Positions 31,589 through 43,359 of a stretch of DNA of 64,000 bases are shown one piece after another (within the stretch, counting starts at the first letter, position 1; each line of letters begins with the position of its first letter). The translations under genes were made by a program, and so were the position numbers. The DNA comes from Adiantum capillus-veneris (taxonomy: Eukaryota; Streptophyta; Polypodiopsida; Polypodiales; Pteridaceae). The stretch spans positions 43,039,279 through 43,103,278 of the forward strand of contig CM043970.1 in NCBI GenBank assembly GCA_014529385.2, in the 5' to 3' direction. A model generated the notes under the pieces. The model was not told the origin of the DNA and did no database searches. It worked only from the letters and a program-made list of their open reading frames with translations.

Positions 31589-34500
31589 TTAGTCTACAAA
31601 GGGGAGTAAGCCCAAAGCTTTGCAGAAAGCTTCAAGCTTCTCATTAGACAATGCCTTTGTGAAAAGATCTACAAGGTTGTCCTGTGTTGGCACATAAGCC
31701 AAGCTGATCTCTCCTGCTGAGAGCCTCTCCCTGACATAGTGGTAATGCACCTCAATGTGCTTTGTGCGAGCATGAAAAGCTGGGTTCCTCGCAACTGCCA
31801 ATGCGCTCTGATTGTCAGTGTAGATAGTGTTGGTAGTGTCCTGTCCAACACCCAAATCATCCATAAGGTATCTAAGCCATACACACTCAACCGTAGCTGT
31901 GAAGACTGCCCTGTACTCAGCCTCACAACTCAAAGTGGCCACAATAGGTTTCTTCTTGCTCGACCATGATATACATGAACTGCCAAGCATGAAACAAAAA
32001 CCATTTGTGGACACTCGCGTGTCAAAACAACCAGCCCAATATGATTCCGAAAAAGCATGTAAGTCTGGTGGCAATGATCCCCCCTTCGGATAAAACAAGC
32101 CAAGGTGTAAAGTGCCACTAAGGTAGCAGAAAATCCTCTTGACAGCCTGCCAATTCTTAGACCCTCGGCTATGCATGAATTTGCTGACCTGTGAGACTGC
32201 AAACTGAATATCTGGCCTCGTGTTGCATACATAAATGAGGCAGCCAACAATAGTTTGGTAAAGAGTAACATCAGCAGGATCGCCAGCATCATGTAGACTC
32301 AACTTCAAACCTGTTTCCATGGGAGTGGCAATAGGTTTGCAATCGTCAAGTCCAAACTTACATAGCAATGTCACTATGTAACTTTTCTGACACAAGTCAA
32401 TACCACCATCACACAGCTTAAACTGTATACCCAAGTAATGATGCAAGAGTCCCAAATCTTTCATCTTGAAAGTAGCATTCAAATGAGCCTTAAATTCAGC
32501 AATATGTCTCTCATTTGGTCCAGTGATCAGCAAATCATCAACATAAAGAACCACAATGAGAAGTACATCACCCTCACGCTTTACATACAATGTGCTTTAT
32601 GTTGGACTTTTACAAAAGACTCGTTTAACCAAATGAGTGTCAGGTTTCTCATACCAAGCACGAGGAGATTGCTTCAACCCATACAAAGCCTTCTTACATT
32701 CGCACACTTTGTCCTCTTGTCCTTTTATGACAAAATAGCGAGGCTGCATTACATATACTTCCTCAAATCTGTCACCATTCAAGAAAGCAGTAACAATGTT
32801 TGATTGATGTACATCCCAACCAAAATGAGCTGCCAATGCACATAGAAAACGCACAGTAGTCATACGACAAGTGGGAGCAAAAGTCTCTTCATAATCTATG
32901 CCTTTTTGCTGTGCATAACCCTTTGCAACAAGTCGAGCCTTATGGCGATCGATCTCACCATCCGTCTTGCGTTTCAACTTGTAAACTCACTTCGTACCAA
33001 TGGCCTTTTTACTAGGAGGCAAATCACATAAAGTCCATGTGTCATTTTCTATAAGTGAATCATATTCAGATTGCATGGCAGCCATCCAATTTTCTGAATT
33101 CTGTGCTTCATCAAAAGACAGAGGCTCCTCAACATCATGTAAGCTAGACACATCCAAAGCATAAAAATTTGATGCATAAGATGCATGGCGAGAGCTTGAA
33201 CGAGTACAACTAGACAAAGGTGCATCCAATTTACTATCACACAAAGTGTGCACCAGCCGTTTTGGCATACCTCTAGCCTGCTCATTTTCAGCCCTTTCCT
33301 CATCAAGTACATCATGTACATCTGCATTAGTAATAGGCTGATCTGTAACATTTTCAGAAACCCCCATAGGCTGTACATGTGCCTCATTGGAACTTACATT
33401 CGTATTTCCACCACTAAAAAGAGGCAACAAAGTGTCATAAATGTCCTCTGAGATTACATTATTGTCTCTAGTATATGACAGTAAGGGCTGAACAGAATCT
33501 TCCACAAACACTACATCCCGTGAAACCAAAATATATTTTGTTTGTGGATGATACAACCTCTAACCTTTGCTTTCAACACTATAACCAACAAAAATACGTT
33601 TGACAGCCTTATCATCCAATTTTCTACGCTATGTTTGTGGCACCAAAGCATATGCCAAACAACCAAAAACACTCATGTGCTCAATAGAAGGATTTCTATC
33701 ATGCCATGCTTCATATGGAGTAATAGAATGCAAAGCTTTTGTAGGACACCTGTTAAGTACATAAGTGGCGCACATGATGGCCTCAAGCCAAAGAGAATGC
33801 GGTCAAGCTTGACTTTTGACCATACATCGTGCCGTTTTCGTGAGTGACCTATTTTTCCTCTCAGCAACACCATTTTGCTGAGGTGTATAAGGAACTGTAT
33901 ATTGGTGTTTTATCCCACGACTAGCCAGAAATGCATTTAATTCATGAGACATATACTCCCCCCCTCGATCGGAACGGAGGGTGCCCATAGTACATTTCAA
34001 GAAATTTTCAGCCATAGTCAGAAATTGTTTGAAGCACATAAAAACTTCGGACTTCACTTTAAGCAGAAATACCCATGCATGCCTGGAGTAATCATCAATG
34101 AAAGTCACGAAGTAAAGGTAATTGCCCAAGGACGGAGTTTGCATGGGCCTACAAACATCACTATGCACAAGCTGCAACTTGCATGTGGCCCTAACTGAAC
34201 CATCCTTTGGAAACTTTGAATGCTGCATCTTACCCAAAATACAGCCTTCACAAACATGTTTGACAGGTGCTTCAAGAGGCGGCAAAGAAGCAACCATATC
34301 AGATTTTTGCAAACGCAGCAAATTGGAAAAATTCAGATGATCAAAACGTGCATGCCAAAGTTTTGCATATGAAAGAGTCCTTGAATTTACAACAGCATTT
34401 GTAAAATTTTGTCCACACTTGTGACACAAAGTGAGCTTATACAGCCCACGGCACAAAAGGCCAGATGCAACAATTTCATCACCAAAACTGAGATCATGAA

Positions 34501-35874
34501 CTGTACATCTGTCATCCACAAATTTGACTACAAGTCCAAGTCTAGCAAGTGCGGATACAGACAAGAGATTCTTCTTGATCCCAGGTACATAAAGTGCATC
34601 AACAAGTGTGAAGGAACTGCCATTTGCAGCAGTAAGCACAATCTTTCCAACTCCCTGAACTGGATATGAGGCATTGTTGGCACAAGTGACTGAATTCCCA
34701 TGAGGGACAGACTCAAGAGAGGTACACAATTCACGATGTCAGGTAATGTGCTTTGTACCACCACTGTCGAAGTACCACACATCTGAATCTGCAGCAATTG
34801 ACAAGCATGCATCATGGACAGTAGGATTGTAAGTGCACTCTGCGCTAAAAGCCCATTCTGCATCAACATCAGCATTACAGGCTCCTTTTACAGAAGACTC
34901 AACATTGGTTGCATTTGTATTGGAACCAGCATTTCCAGTGGAACCACCCTCTTTCTTCTTAGCCTCGTTGGCCTTCAACTTAGGACATGACTTGATCAAG
35001 TGATCATTAGCTTTACAGTAATGGCAACGCATATTCTTTTTGCCCTTGTCACCAGATCTGCCCGACAAAGTGCTGTTAGCAGAAGCATTAGGAACAGAAG
35101 TTTTTCCACTCGCAGCAGAACCATAAGAAGTGACTGCATTGCTGTTACCACCCTTTCTTTGAGATCAATAAAAGCCCATTCAACTGCACGCTGTCTAGTC
35201 TTGTTTTTTTTGGAAAGTGACTCTTGCAACAGCAATGTGCATAATGCATTAAACTTGACAACTTCTGGATTTCCTTGGGTCATAAGTCTCCAAGTACTAG
35301 CAAAAGTCTGGTAAGAATCTGGTAAGGCATCAAGAACAGTCTGCACAAGGGAACTGTCTGAAATGACTTCTCCTACAGAAATACATTGCTCATTGATATC
35401 TGTGACACTAGCAAGGAAAGTGTCCATATCATCTTCCTCATGCATAATCTTTGACTCCAGCTCTTTACGCAACAAAGCAATTTTAGCCTCATTGCAGCTT
35501 GCATAAAGACCAGCCAAAATATCCCAAGCCTGTTTTGTAGATTTTGTTGAACGGATGTGAAAAACAATGGTGCGTTTCACAGACAACGCAATCAATGCAT
35601 GAGCCTGCGCATCCTTAACATCCCAACGATCTTGTTCCGCCATAGGCAAAACAACTCTAACAACAGCAATCCTTGCAGCAAGACCTGCAACATCCTCAAC
35701 ATCGCCTACATCCTCAGAACCAAGACGTACATCAATGCCCCGCACAATGTTCTAGACGCCCTTTGACACAAGAACATGTTGCATCATATAAGCCCACATA
35801 GGATAGTTGTCCCCATCCAACCTGTCCTCAATAGCAAACATCTTGAACACATCTGTGTTGTTGTTGTCAGCCAT
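31589..35874 (-). pseudogene. Copia-2 gag-pol, multiple stops
   Basis: Starts at ATG 35874 (MADNNNTDVFKMFAIEDRL). Gag follows with QAWDILAGLYASCNEAK and an intact zinc knuckle CHYCKANDHLIKSC at about 35030. The protease reads WYFDSGGTKHIT (an Ala/Ser position is Gly). Integrase shows LWHARFDHLN (Gly of the usual RxGHL changed to Asp), CEGCILGKMQ, HSDVCRPM (usual Gly is Arg), RSDRGGEY and NGVAERKNRSL. RT shows VVLYVDDLLITG; RNase H shows SESYWAGCFDTRVS and LSCEAEYRAV. In-frame stops occur near 35753, 34739, 33802, 33632, 33557, 32984 and 32591, several at expected Trp or Tyr codons. Confidence 0.9.
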
Positions 35875-36186
35875 GGTAAATGCTGCACCTGATGTGAAAA
35901 CTGCCCGAAAATAGGAGAAACGGACAACACGTGCTATATAGCACAAACCGTAGAAGACTATAAGGCACATGTTATGCAGAAAACAACACTAACAAAAATT
36001 TTGCACCAAATGACGAAATAGCTTGTGCAGTACTGCCTGTAGTGGAAACGGAGTCCGAAATGAGGCCAAATAAAAAATGTGAGCGAACGCTTGCCAAACC
36101 TCACTGTAATCGGAGAAAGTGAGCAGGCGTGTGCTGGAGCAGTTGGCGACTAAGCTCGGGAGGACGTAACCTGCTTTGATACCAAT

Positions 36187-36413
36187 TGTTGGAATTAGGG
36201 TTGCAGAGAAACGCACACAGCTTGGAGAAGACGAAGGAAGCTCAAGGCACACAATAGAGAGTATGTTTCTTAGTGTGCAATGGAAAGATAGATAGCCCTA
36301 GAGTTATGGACGTATATACAATGCTCGGGGGAAAAAACCTCCTAAAGAGGGAAAAAATGCCCCGACGGTCCTAGTGTGTTCACACACATCACTACCACAT
36401 GTATATGGTAACA
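36187..36413 (-). repeat. Copia-2 5' LTR with primer-binding site
   Basis: TGTTGGAATTAGGG at 36187 to GGTAACA at 36413. Just inside, the minus strand reads ATTGGTATCAAAGC (36173-36186), the classical initiator-methionine tRNA primer site of plant copia elements. Confidence 0.92.
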
Positions 36414-37665
36414 TTTTCGGCCCAAAGAGTAACACAATTCTCTGTTGGAAGTGGATTTTATGGCTAATACAAACGTTAATCCTAATATTTTGCACAAAGT
36501 GAAAGGGTTGAAAGTTACACCATTGGGATTATTCATCTAAGAAAGTTTAGAAAGCAGTCAAACAATGGAGGAAAGAGATAAGAGAGACAACCAACACACA
36601 AAGACCCACACAAGCTCAAGCCAAAGAAGTGAAGCACGCCTCAAGACTTTGTGGTATTGTAGCCAACTTGATGAAGTAGAAGATGAGTAGTAGTACCCAA
36701 CACCATTTGCGAGCCACCAACAATGCATCTTTATTGATGAAAGAAGTTTCCATAGAGTGTATGAGTATTACAAGTGAGAAGATAGAAGGCTTGAGGCATG
36801 AAGTAGAAAGCTCAAGATGTGCTGGGCTGAAATTGAGAGAAAGTTTCACTCAAGGAGATGGCTAGGAGGTTGGGTGATGGCTTGTTAGAGTGGATTGATT
36901 ATGGGGATTTCTTGAGCGCTTGATTGCTTGATGGTCTGCTTCATGCCCAAGTGAGGGGCAAGAGGCTCTATTTATTGGTGAAGTTGCCCCTTGAAGAAGA
37001 TATTTGCTTGGAAATATCCAAGGGATTTGTGTGACAAGTGTCTATCTTTTCAAAATATATATCTCGAAATTATCTTCAAAGTTTCTAGATCTTTCTCTTC
37101 AAGAAATATCTAGAGGTTCTTCTAGATCTTTCTCCAAATATCTTCTTCTTGCCGCCACATGTCAAGGGTTAAGCCTCCAAGAGTTGTTGAGCTATGGTGG
37201 GAACATGTGCATAAAGTATCTTCATAAAAAATTGAGAGAGAGTTTGGCATACATAATGGATGACATCAAGAAAACTCGTACCACTTTTCTAAGGGATTTT
37301 TCTAGGTCCATAATCACTCCAAAGTGCACCTACTATGTGTAGAATGACACCTCATGGGGTATAATATGATGTGAGGCCAATTTTGGCCATGCTATACATG
37401 TCATATGCCACCTAGGATGCCTAGTAGATAGGAGGTATGTTTTATAGGCTCATTTCATCATGGTTCCAAGAAGAGGTTCACAAAGAAGCCTGGGATCATA
37501 GGACGAAGCCCATTCCCAACAAGAGTGACACAACAGACTTCGACTAGCGTTTTGCATGCTAAATAGAAAATGCATATACTTTTCACACTTAAGGCAGACA
37601 TATAAAATCCATGATATTGTAGGGCTTAGCTTCCATTCCCACTATGCACGTGCCACGTCACGACA
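36414..37665 (-). repeat. Gypsy-1 5' LTR, outer part
   Basis: Resumes with TTTTCGGCCCAAAG after Copia-2 and ends CACGACA at 37665, followed by the target duplication ACGC. It includes the stretch of about 73 bp at 36639-36711 that the 3' LTR has lost. Confidence 0.85.
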
Positions 37666-37796
37666 ACGCTCCAGGTACCACTACCTTTGCTGGGGTGACA
37701 AAGAAGAAAGAAACTCATCATGATCCAAACTTGCATTAAGCACACGAACATTTAATCTTAATATTGAATGAATGGAGAAGAAAACAAGGACAAGTA

Positions 37797-37811
37797 GAGA
37801 GAGAGAGAGAA

Positions 37812-37900
<89 letters not shown>
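37797..37900. repeat. (GA)n microsatellite
   Basis: About 100 bp of GA repeats with a few AAAG interruptions at the left end. Confidence 0.95.
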
Positions 37901-37902
<2 letters not shown>

Positions 37903-37961
37903 CGTAAAGGGGGAGGGATTCCTATGTAGAGAGATTTTGTTGAATTTCTGTGAATTTGTAA

Positions 37962-38203
37962 AAGCACTGCGCTCCGGGTGCGATGGAGATTGAAGCTGCA
38001 TCGCGAAGGTTTGCTCATAGATGTTTCTTGTCCCACCACTAAATCTAATTGATTGGGTGAAAGAGACGCTAAGAAGCAGTAGTAGTGCTTCTTAGCGTCT
38101 CTTTCACCTGATCAACTAGATCTAGCGATGGGACAAGCAACATCTATGAACAGACCTTCGTGATTGCAGCTTCAGTCTCCATCGCACTCTGAGCGCAGTG
38201 CTT
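37962..38203. repeat. Long hairpin with 117-bp arms
   Basis: Left arm 37962-38078 and right arm 38086-38203 are reverse complements with scattered mismatches; the loop is 7 bp (GTAGTAG). The innermost 30 bp (CTAAGAAGCA/TGCTTCTTAG and beyond) pair almost perfectly. It lies downstream of TNP2 within CACTA. It could be a small fold-back insertion or a transcribed hairpin; nothing decides between these. Confidence 0.8.
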
Positions 38204-38350
38204 GTCATCCCTGCTTGTGAGAACATACCTAGAGCATACGTACCTGGAGTGGATGCAAAGACCATTAAATACAATGACGCAATGATGCATATAGATAGGA
38301 ATGGACAAAAAGCCATGTAAATACAATATGTATTATAAAATGGAGTAAAA

Positions 38351-40664
38351 TTATTCAAATACAATATTATGACTGTAAGAGGTCTCTCTCTCATCCTTGC
38401 AAAGCTCAACATAGCTTCCTATATCTATATGGAGCTCTCTGTTTAGACAAATGTCCTCCGTTTCATTTTGTAGATCCTCTGCATGCACCCCATAGAGAGT
38501 AGCAACTTGATGCTCATCTGGCACCACCTCAACGGCTTCTGACTGAGCATCTTCTCCAATCTCCTCCATTGATGCCACTGTGATTGGCACATGGTAGCGT
38601 TTATACGTCCGTGCACTAGGGACTTTGATACCAGCCAACCTTCTGCCATGATACCCTCCGGACGTGACTTCTGACGCACATATCCCTTGAGAACTTTCAT
38701 GAAACGTTCTAAAAAGAACATCCATATGGAATGTACTATGCCAGCTATTTCCACCTCATCAACTATCTGAACAAGAAGATGCACCTGAATGGTTATCATG
38801 GTAGTAGGAAAGTGTTTCTCAAACATGCACACAACCTCTGCATCGTTTAGTTTGGAGAATGGTATGGAGTCTACATTGATCTCCTTTTGTGAGATCCATT
38901 GCACTAACTTCGCAAGTTTGTAGATTGTGTTACGGACGTCAAGAGACAAACATCCCTCAATGGTCACTGGTAAAATAAACTGCAAAACACGTGCACCAAT
39001 GATATTAAAGTCCATACACAAATTTGCTACACAATTCCCTCTATGATATATTAAACTATGAACATACCTGACAGATTTTATGCCAGTCGTGTGACTTCAA
39101 ACCGGTAAGCTTTCCTTCTTTAGTAAAACAGGTTCGAAGCGAGTGCATTATGCCAGTGGGGGTCCGCACAAATCATATGGTCTCGTTTACTTTGCATTCT
39201 TGGGCTCCTCTGAAAATCCATGGCGCTTTAGGGAGTATTATCGATCCATCGGATGCTATCTGCGGCCAATATTGCTCCATACGATCCACATTTCTAAGGT
39301 CAACCTTGGCTTTCAAAGTATCTTTCTTGCCGGTCATATGGTCCCATAGCAGATTACCCACATTCTTGAATATGTGCATTGGATCAAGTAAGTGATTGAT
39401 CATGAGTCGGGGCCAATATGGTAACTCGTACCATAGAGAGAGTCTCTTCATCCCTGGGGGCAAACCGTCATTACACATCTCCTTCTGCTCTAACCATCCT
39501 TGTGCAGACATCCTCGGTGGCTCTCTTCCCAAAAAGCCATCGCGTAACACATGATTCTCTGGAAGATATGCTTGATGAACTTCATAGATTTGCTTCTTCA
39601 ACGAGGGCGCCGGACGTGCATTCAATCTAGGTCCACATGTGACATGTGCTCTGTATCCGCTTGTTTGAAGCCCTGCATGTATACACATGATAATAGATAA
39701 GATTGAGAAAAACCAAGATTTACAGTGTTTGAGTTTAAGTGTAAATCACCTGAGCATTTTGTTAGTCCGGGATAGTCATGCATGGTCCACATTAGAATGC
39801 CTCTGATCAAAGCATTCCGGTGACCTATGTGCCGGCTCATATCCACCACTTCTATGCCAATCCATAATTTTTGTAGCTCTTCCAATAGTGGACGAAGATA
39901 CACATCCATATTCTTCACTTTATACCGCCCCGGCACAATCAAGCTTAGCCATAGGTGCCCCTTCTTCGTACTCAACCACGAGGGAATGTTGTAGTTGACG
40001 ATGACAATGGGCCATACACTGTAAGATGTTGATCTTTGACCAAACGGATTTACGCCATCCATAGCCAAGCCTAGGTGAAAATTTTGAGCTTCCCTGACAA
40101 AATCCGACCATGTTTCATCTATATGTTTCCAGGCTGCACAATCTGCAAGAATCTGTAGCACACCAGTCGAAGATTTATTCTCCTCATGCCATGATGCTAG
40201 GGCGGCCATGGACTTACATCCAAAGAAATGCTTGATGCGAGGAAGTAGAGGAAAATGTCGCAAAACCTTTTGTGGAATTTTTGTTTTGTGGAGATCTACT
40301 CAATATCTCTTGGAATCACATTTCGGACACTTCTCCATGTCTATGTATTCCCCTCTGAAAACAATGCAGTCGTTAGGACAAGAGTGGATCGAATTGTAAT
40401 ACATCCCCAAGTTTCGCAAGATCTTTCTTGCTTCCTCTCTGGAATCTGGCATCACATTATCAGCTGGCAGTATGTGCTCTTTGAGCAATCTACACAATGA
40501 AAAAATGCGATACAATTGTGTAAAAATCTATCAGATCATTATACATCTAGAGTTTTTTATTAAAATAAACACATTGTAATAGATCACCTGAAAAGCCCTG
40601 TGACGCTAGTGTCACTCCATCCAAACTTTGTCTGCATGTTGAGAAGAACCAGGAGCGCCTTCAA
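38351..40664 (-). pseudogene. CACTA transposase (TNP2 with DUF4218-like end), truncated
   Basis: Exon pieces on the minus strand: 40664-40588 (LVLLNMQTKFGWSDTSVTGL), intron 40587-40490 (GTGATC...TAG), 40489-39750 (LLKEHILPADNV, HSCPNDCIVFRGEY, then the TNP2 core LRHFPLLPRIKHFF, GLAMDGVNPFGQRSTSYSVW and MWTMHDYPG), intron 39749-39673, 39672-39068 (VTCGPRLNARPAP, LPENHVLRDGF, LPYWPRLMINHLLDPMHIFK, GLKSHDWHKICQ), intron 39067-38980, then a DUF4218-like part (FILPVTIEGCLSL, HSIWMFFLERFMKVLKGYVR). The three short GT-AG introns keep frame across conserved motifs. Lesions: TGA after CDSKRY near 40305, TGA after ECKVNETI near 39170, and a frame change near 38650. The N-terminus is removed by the duplication junction. 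It would cut and join CACTA ends in the nucleus. Confidence 0.85.
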
Positions 40665-40675
40665 TCTTTGCATTC
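40655..40675. other. Duplication junction
   Basis: Left of 40665 the sequence is minus-strand CACTA TNP2 exon; right of it is the gag region of RT-0. The same right-hand sequence in unit 1 is preceded by unrelated DNA (1-124) that stays open on the minus strand and is probably more of RT-0. Both sides share only a few bases (TCTTTG) at the switch, compatible with a microhomology-mediated join. It could also be an assembly join between alleles. Confidence 0.8.
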
Positions 40676-40783
40676 TTCTTAATCTGATGAGGCTTGATCA
40701 ACACTTTACACCTTCTTACCCTTACTATCCAATGCTATCGATTGATCGCTTTGGTTTTTATTTCATCCAAGGTTAGAGATGTA

Positions 40784-41020
40784 CTAGCATTTGTAATGTT
40801 CACAATTTTCTTGACTTACCTCCCTCACTGGGATAACATCTTTTGATTCTTTAACCTCTTGTTTTACTGCTTCAGCCCTTTGAACAACCTTCTCGCTTGA
40901 TCCTTCTTCTGTTATCTTCATCTTGACTTCTTTTGCAAGACCAATGAGACTTAGTGTGCGGCTGCAAATTGGTGGTGGGCGTAGGATAAGTGTAAGTGAT
41001 GATTGTGGTGGTGGTTGCAT
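40784..41020 (-). other. Open frame downstream of RT-0 gag, unit 2
   Basis: Translates identically to 244-480 of unit 1, although flanking bases differ at a few sites. Unrecognised; see the unit 1 entry for composition. Confidence 0.25.
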
Positions 41021-41358
41021 TGATGGCTGTAGGACTTGAACTTGTTGGACTGGCTATGGTTGCACGGTTGGTGGTGGGATTTGAACATGTGGGATTGGTT
41101 GCCTGGGCGGCAATGGCCTAACTCTTTGTGGAGAAAAATCTGGTTCTATCTTTCTCCTCTATTGAAGTTTTGCCTTCTTAGATGTGGGCAGTAATACATG
41201 CCATGGCCGGTTTTTCCATAATTTTAGCAGTGGTATTCTTGGTTTCTCCTTCGTTGTCCTATCCCTTGATCTGGATTTCTGACAGGTGCATGCCCTTGCT
41301 GCACTAGATGCACAGATAAACTTTCAAGATGAGTAGTGATGCGACTCAACAGGTCTTG

Positions 41359-41978
41359 CTACTCTTTTGATGCCTCTTGTGGTTGAGTTCTCTGAGCGGC
41401 TGTTGCAGTCACTCGGGTTAGTCGGATTGAGCTCAATTCCTCTGACTCGTTGGATCTTGCTTGCATGTGTAACTTCTTGTGTTTAAGGCAGGCTACTTCC
41501 ACTGCCAACTCATACGTTGCAAGGAACCTCCCCTTCACCTTCACTTTAAGTGGCGACCATAGGCCAGCAATGAAACGGTCCTTCTTTAAGAAATTAGGCT
41601 CTCCTTTACCTTCCTCCAGTGAGGCAACCCATTGCTCCCACAAATCCACAAAATTGGATTTGTAAGTGGCATACTCTAGAAGACTTCCTTGCGTTGACTT
41701 TGTGAGCAACAACTGCCATAACTTTTCTGAGGTTGTGACTCCACCAAACCTCTTCACAAAGGCAACATGTAGTACATCCATGCATTCTTGGTAGCTTGGG
41801 GCAAAGCATTGTGCCAATACTTGGCCTCTATTTTCATCAGTAAAGGAAAAATTTGTATCCGTGAGGCATCATCATCCTTGTTGGAAACCACACAAGCGAT
41901 ATCAAAGTCATCCAGAAAATGGGTGGTGATGTCTTCTCCCTTTTTTCCACTGAATGTGGGAAAAGAGACACTTTCCAT
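41359..41978 (-). pseudogene. RT-0 gag, unit 2
   Basis: Same two-frame structure as 819-1438, with the same frameshift, so that lesion predates the duplication. Small changes only (for example LLTKSTQGS for LLTKSKQGS and EQWVASLEEG for EQWVISLEEG). The 5' continuation of this copy is cut off at 40665 by the junction, so unit 2 RT-0 has no downstream pol at all. Confidence 0.7.
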
Positions 41979-42390
41979 GGTGATAGATCAATGAGCAAGA
42001 AATTACAAACCTTTAAAAAAAAATAAAAAAAAATAAAAATAAAAAAAAATTATATAATCACAGGGTTGGGTAGCAGCTCATAGCGGCTTTCTTACAGGGT
42101 TGGGTGGATATATTTAAAACAGGATAAAAATGGTTCAGTAATCAAGAAGGGGCAAGATGATGGGATGTGGAGATCTCAGGATTTCATCAAGCATTTTTGC
42201 TCCGAATAGGAAAACAATCTTTTGGTGGTAGAATATTTTCCTATCAATATATATGTTTACATGCATGTGTTGTAAGAAACGAAAAGGAAACACCTCTGGC
42301 CTATTGTTATTATCCATGTCGGGTGTAGGAAACTAATTGCTTAGAGTTGCATACCTTAAGTGTTGAAGGTAACACCTTCACCACATGCCT

Positions 42391-42735
42391 CTACCTCCTG
42401 TTGAAGTCCGCACAATCCTCCACATTAGGTTCAAAATAGACTGGGCAAGAAGAGTCTACCTCAATCGGCTTTCCATTTTGCATGCGGAAGTGGCGCTTGG
42501 GTGGTCGCACTTCACTTGAACTCTCTAGGCCTAGAGAGAGCGTAAGCCCACTTGCGTCCACCAAATGCTTTAGGCTTTGTGGCTTGGAATTTGTGGTTGA
42601 TGTAGTTGATGACTCTTCTTGGACCATTAGAGAAAAAACACTTAGTGCTACACAAAATCTGACTATCGTGAGAGTGCTGCAATTCTCAAAATCAAAACTC
42701 ACCATTCTTTCTTCACCTACTCTATCGGCACTCAT
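42391..42735 (-). CDS. RT-0 leader ORF, 114 codons, unknown function
   Basis: An uninterrupted ORF from ATG 42735 to a stop at 42391, between the RT-0 primer-binding site (about 43018-43033) and gag (41978). It opens MSADRVGEERMVSFDFENCS, has a Ser/Thr-rich stretch, then SGLTLSLGLESSSEV and DSSCPVYFEPNVEDCADF. No domain recognised. It could be a leader ORF of the element or chance; the unit 1 copy is frameshifted. Confidence 0.35.
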   Translation of the reverse strand: MSADRVGEERMVSFDFENCSTLTIVRFCVALSVFSLMVQEESSTTSTTNSKPQSLKHLVDASGLTLSLGLESSSEVRPPKRHFRMQNGKPIEVDSSCPVYFEPNVEDCADFNRR

Positions 42736-43033
42736 TGACAGAATGCTTTGGTTGACGATAGTGACGACATTTCATAGCCCTCCCACTTGATGCTCTTGAT
42801 TTGCGGTTAGCACAAGCAATGCAAGATGGGGAGCTTACCTCTTGGATATTGACGACACTACAACATGGTAGTAGTATTTCAATGAAGGCGGTCAGTGTTT
42901 CTTCAATCTTCTCCTCCTCCGTTTCCCAATTGGAGAATTCTTGTAGTCATTCGTCCATGCTCCATGATGTGTGTTGTTTTATACATTGTAAATTGGAGGT
43001 TTTCAAGAAGCCCTCCTTAGTGGGGGCACCAAA

Positions 43034-43189
43034 TGATGAGCGCAAAGTGCGACACGCACCCCGACGGCCTCAAACATCGGGAGCCGATGCATGCCGAGCT
43101 GGCCAGCATGAAATGAACAGGGGGAACCACCTAGCTTTGAGCGGCCAAGGACATGGACAACAGTGAATTGGAATAGCACAAACACTACA

Positions 43190-43253
<64 letters not shown>

Positions 43254-43359
43254 CGAGACGTAGGTGATGAAAACCCCTTGGGATGTGAGGGAAACTTGAT
43301 TCAAAGCAATATTTATAGAAACCTTAGCTTCGACGAGATGACGACTATGGTGATAGAGA
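43034..43359 (-). repeat. RT-0 5' LTR portion, unit 2
   Basis: Matches 2490-2801: begins TGATGAGCGCAAAGTGCG next to the primer-site candidate, includes the AC microsatellite and a minus-strand TATAAATATT, and runs into the fold-back element. The distal LTR end cannot be placed. Confidence 0.45.
43189..43248. repeat. (AC)n microsatellite
   Basis: About 30 uninterrupted CA units, where unit 1 has an interrupted tract. Confidence 0.95.

Larger units (their letters stand above)
31287..36413 (-). mobile_element. Copia-2, Ty1/copia retrotransposon, complete but inactive
   Basis: Inserted in the Gypsy-1 5' LTR. Both 227-bp LTRs are present and about 11 of 227 positions differ by eye. Internal order gag, protease, integrase, RT, RNase H. 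Flanks TTTCC (left) and TTTTC (right) fit a 5-bp target duplication with one change; the uninterrupted target in the other LTR reads CTTTCCGG. Confidence 0.9.
16532..37665 (-). mobile_element. Gypsy-1, Ty3-type LTR retrotransposon with nested insertions
   Basis: Two long LTRs, each split by a copia element, flank a minus-strand gag-protease-RT-RNase H-integrase region. LTR ends are TGTC...GACA. The target duplication is ACGC (16528-16531 and 37666-37669). Removing Copia-1 (about 5.45 kb), Copia-2 (5.13 kb) and the TTAA element (1.34 kb) leaves about 9.3 kb, a normal size. The order protease-RT-RNase H-integrase marks it as Ty3-type. All genes are broken. Confidence 0.85.
37666..38350. other. 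CACTA segment between Gypsy-1 and TNP2
   Basis: CACTA DNA just outside Gypsy-1. It holds a GA microsatellite and a long hairpin listed separately, and no convincing exon. Confidence 0.5.
14671..40664 (-). mobile_element. CACTA (En/Spm-type) transposon, unit 1, both ends missing, split by a nest of insertions
   Basis: The two parts of one minus-strand element lie on either side of Gypsy-1: the TNP2-type transposase (38351-40664) upstream and the Transposase_24-type gene with subterminal repeats (14671-16531) downstream, the usual order of the two CACTA genes. Gypsy-1 is flanked by ACGC on both sides (16528-16531 and 37666-37669), showing that the two parts were once contiguous. The upstream end is cut by the duplication junction at 40664. 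The downstream terminal repeat is lost from unit 1 by a 382-bp deletion but present in unit 2 at 55583. Confidence 0.75.
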
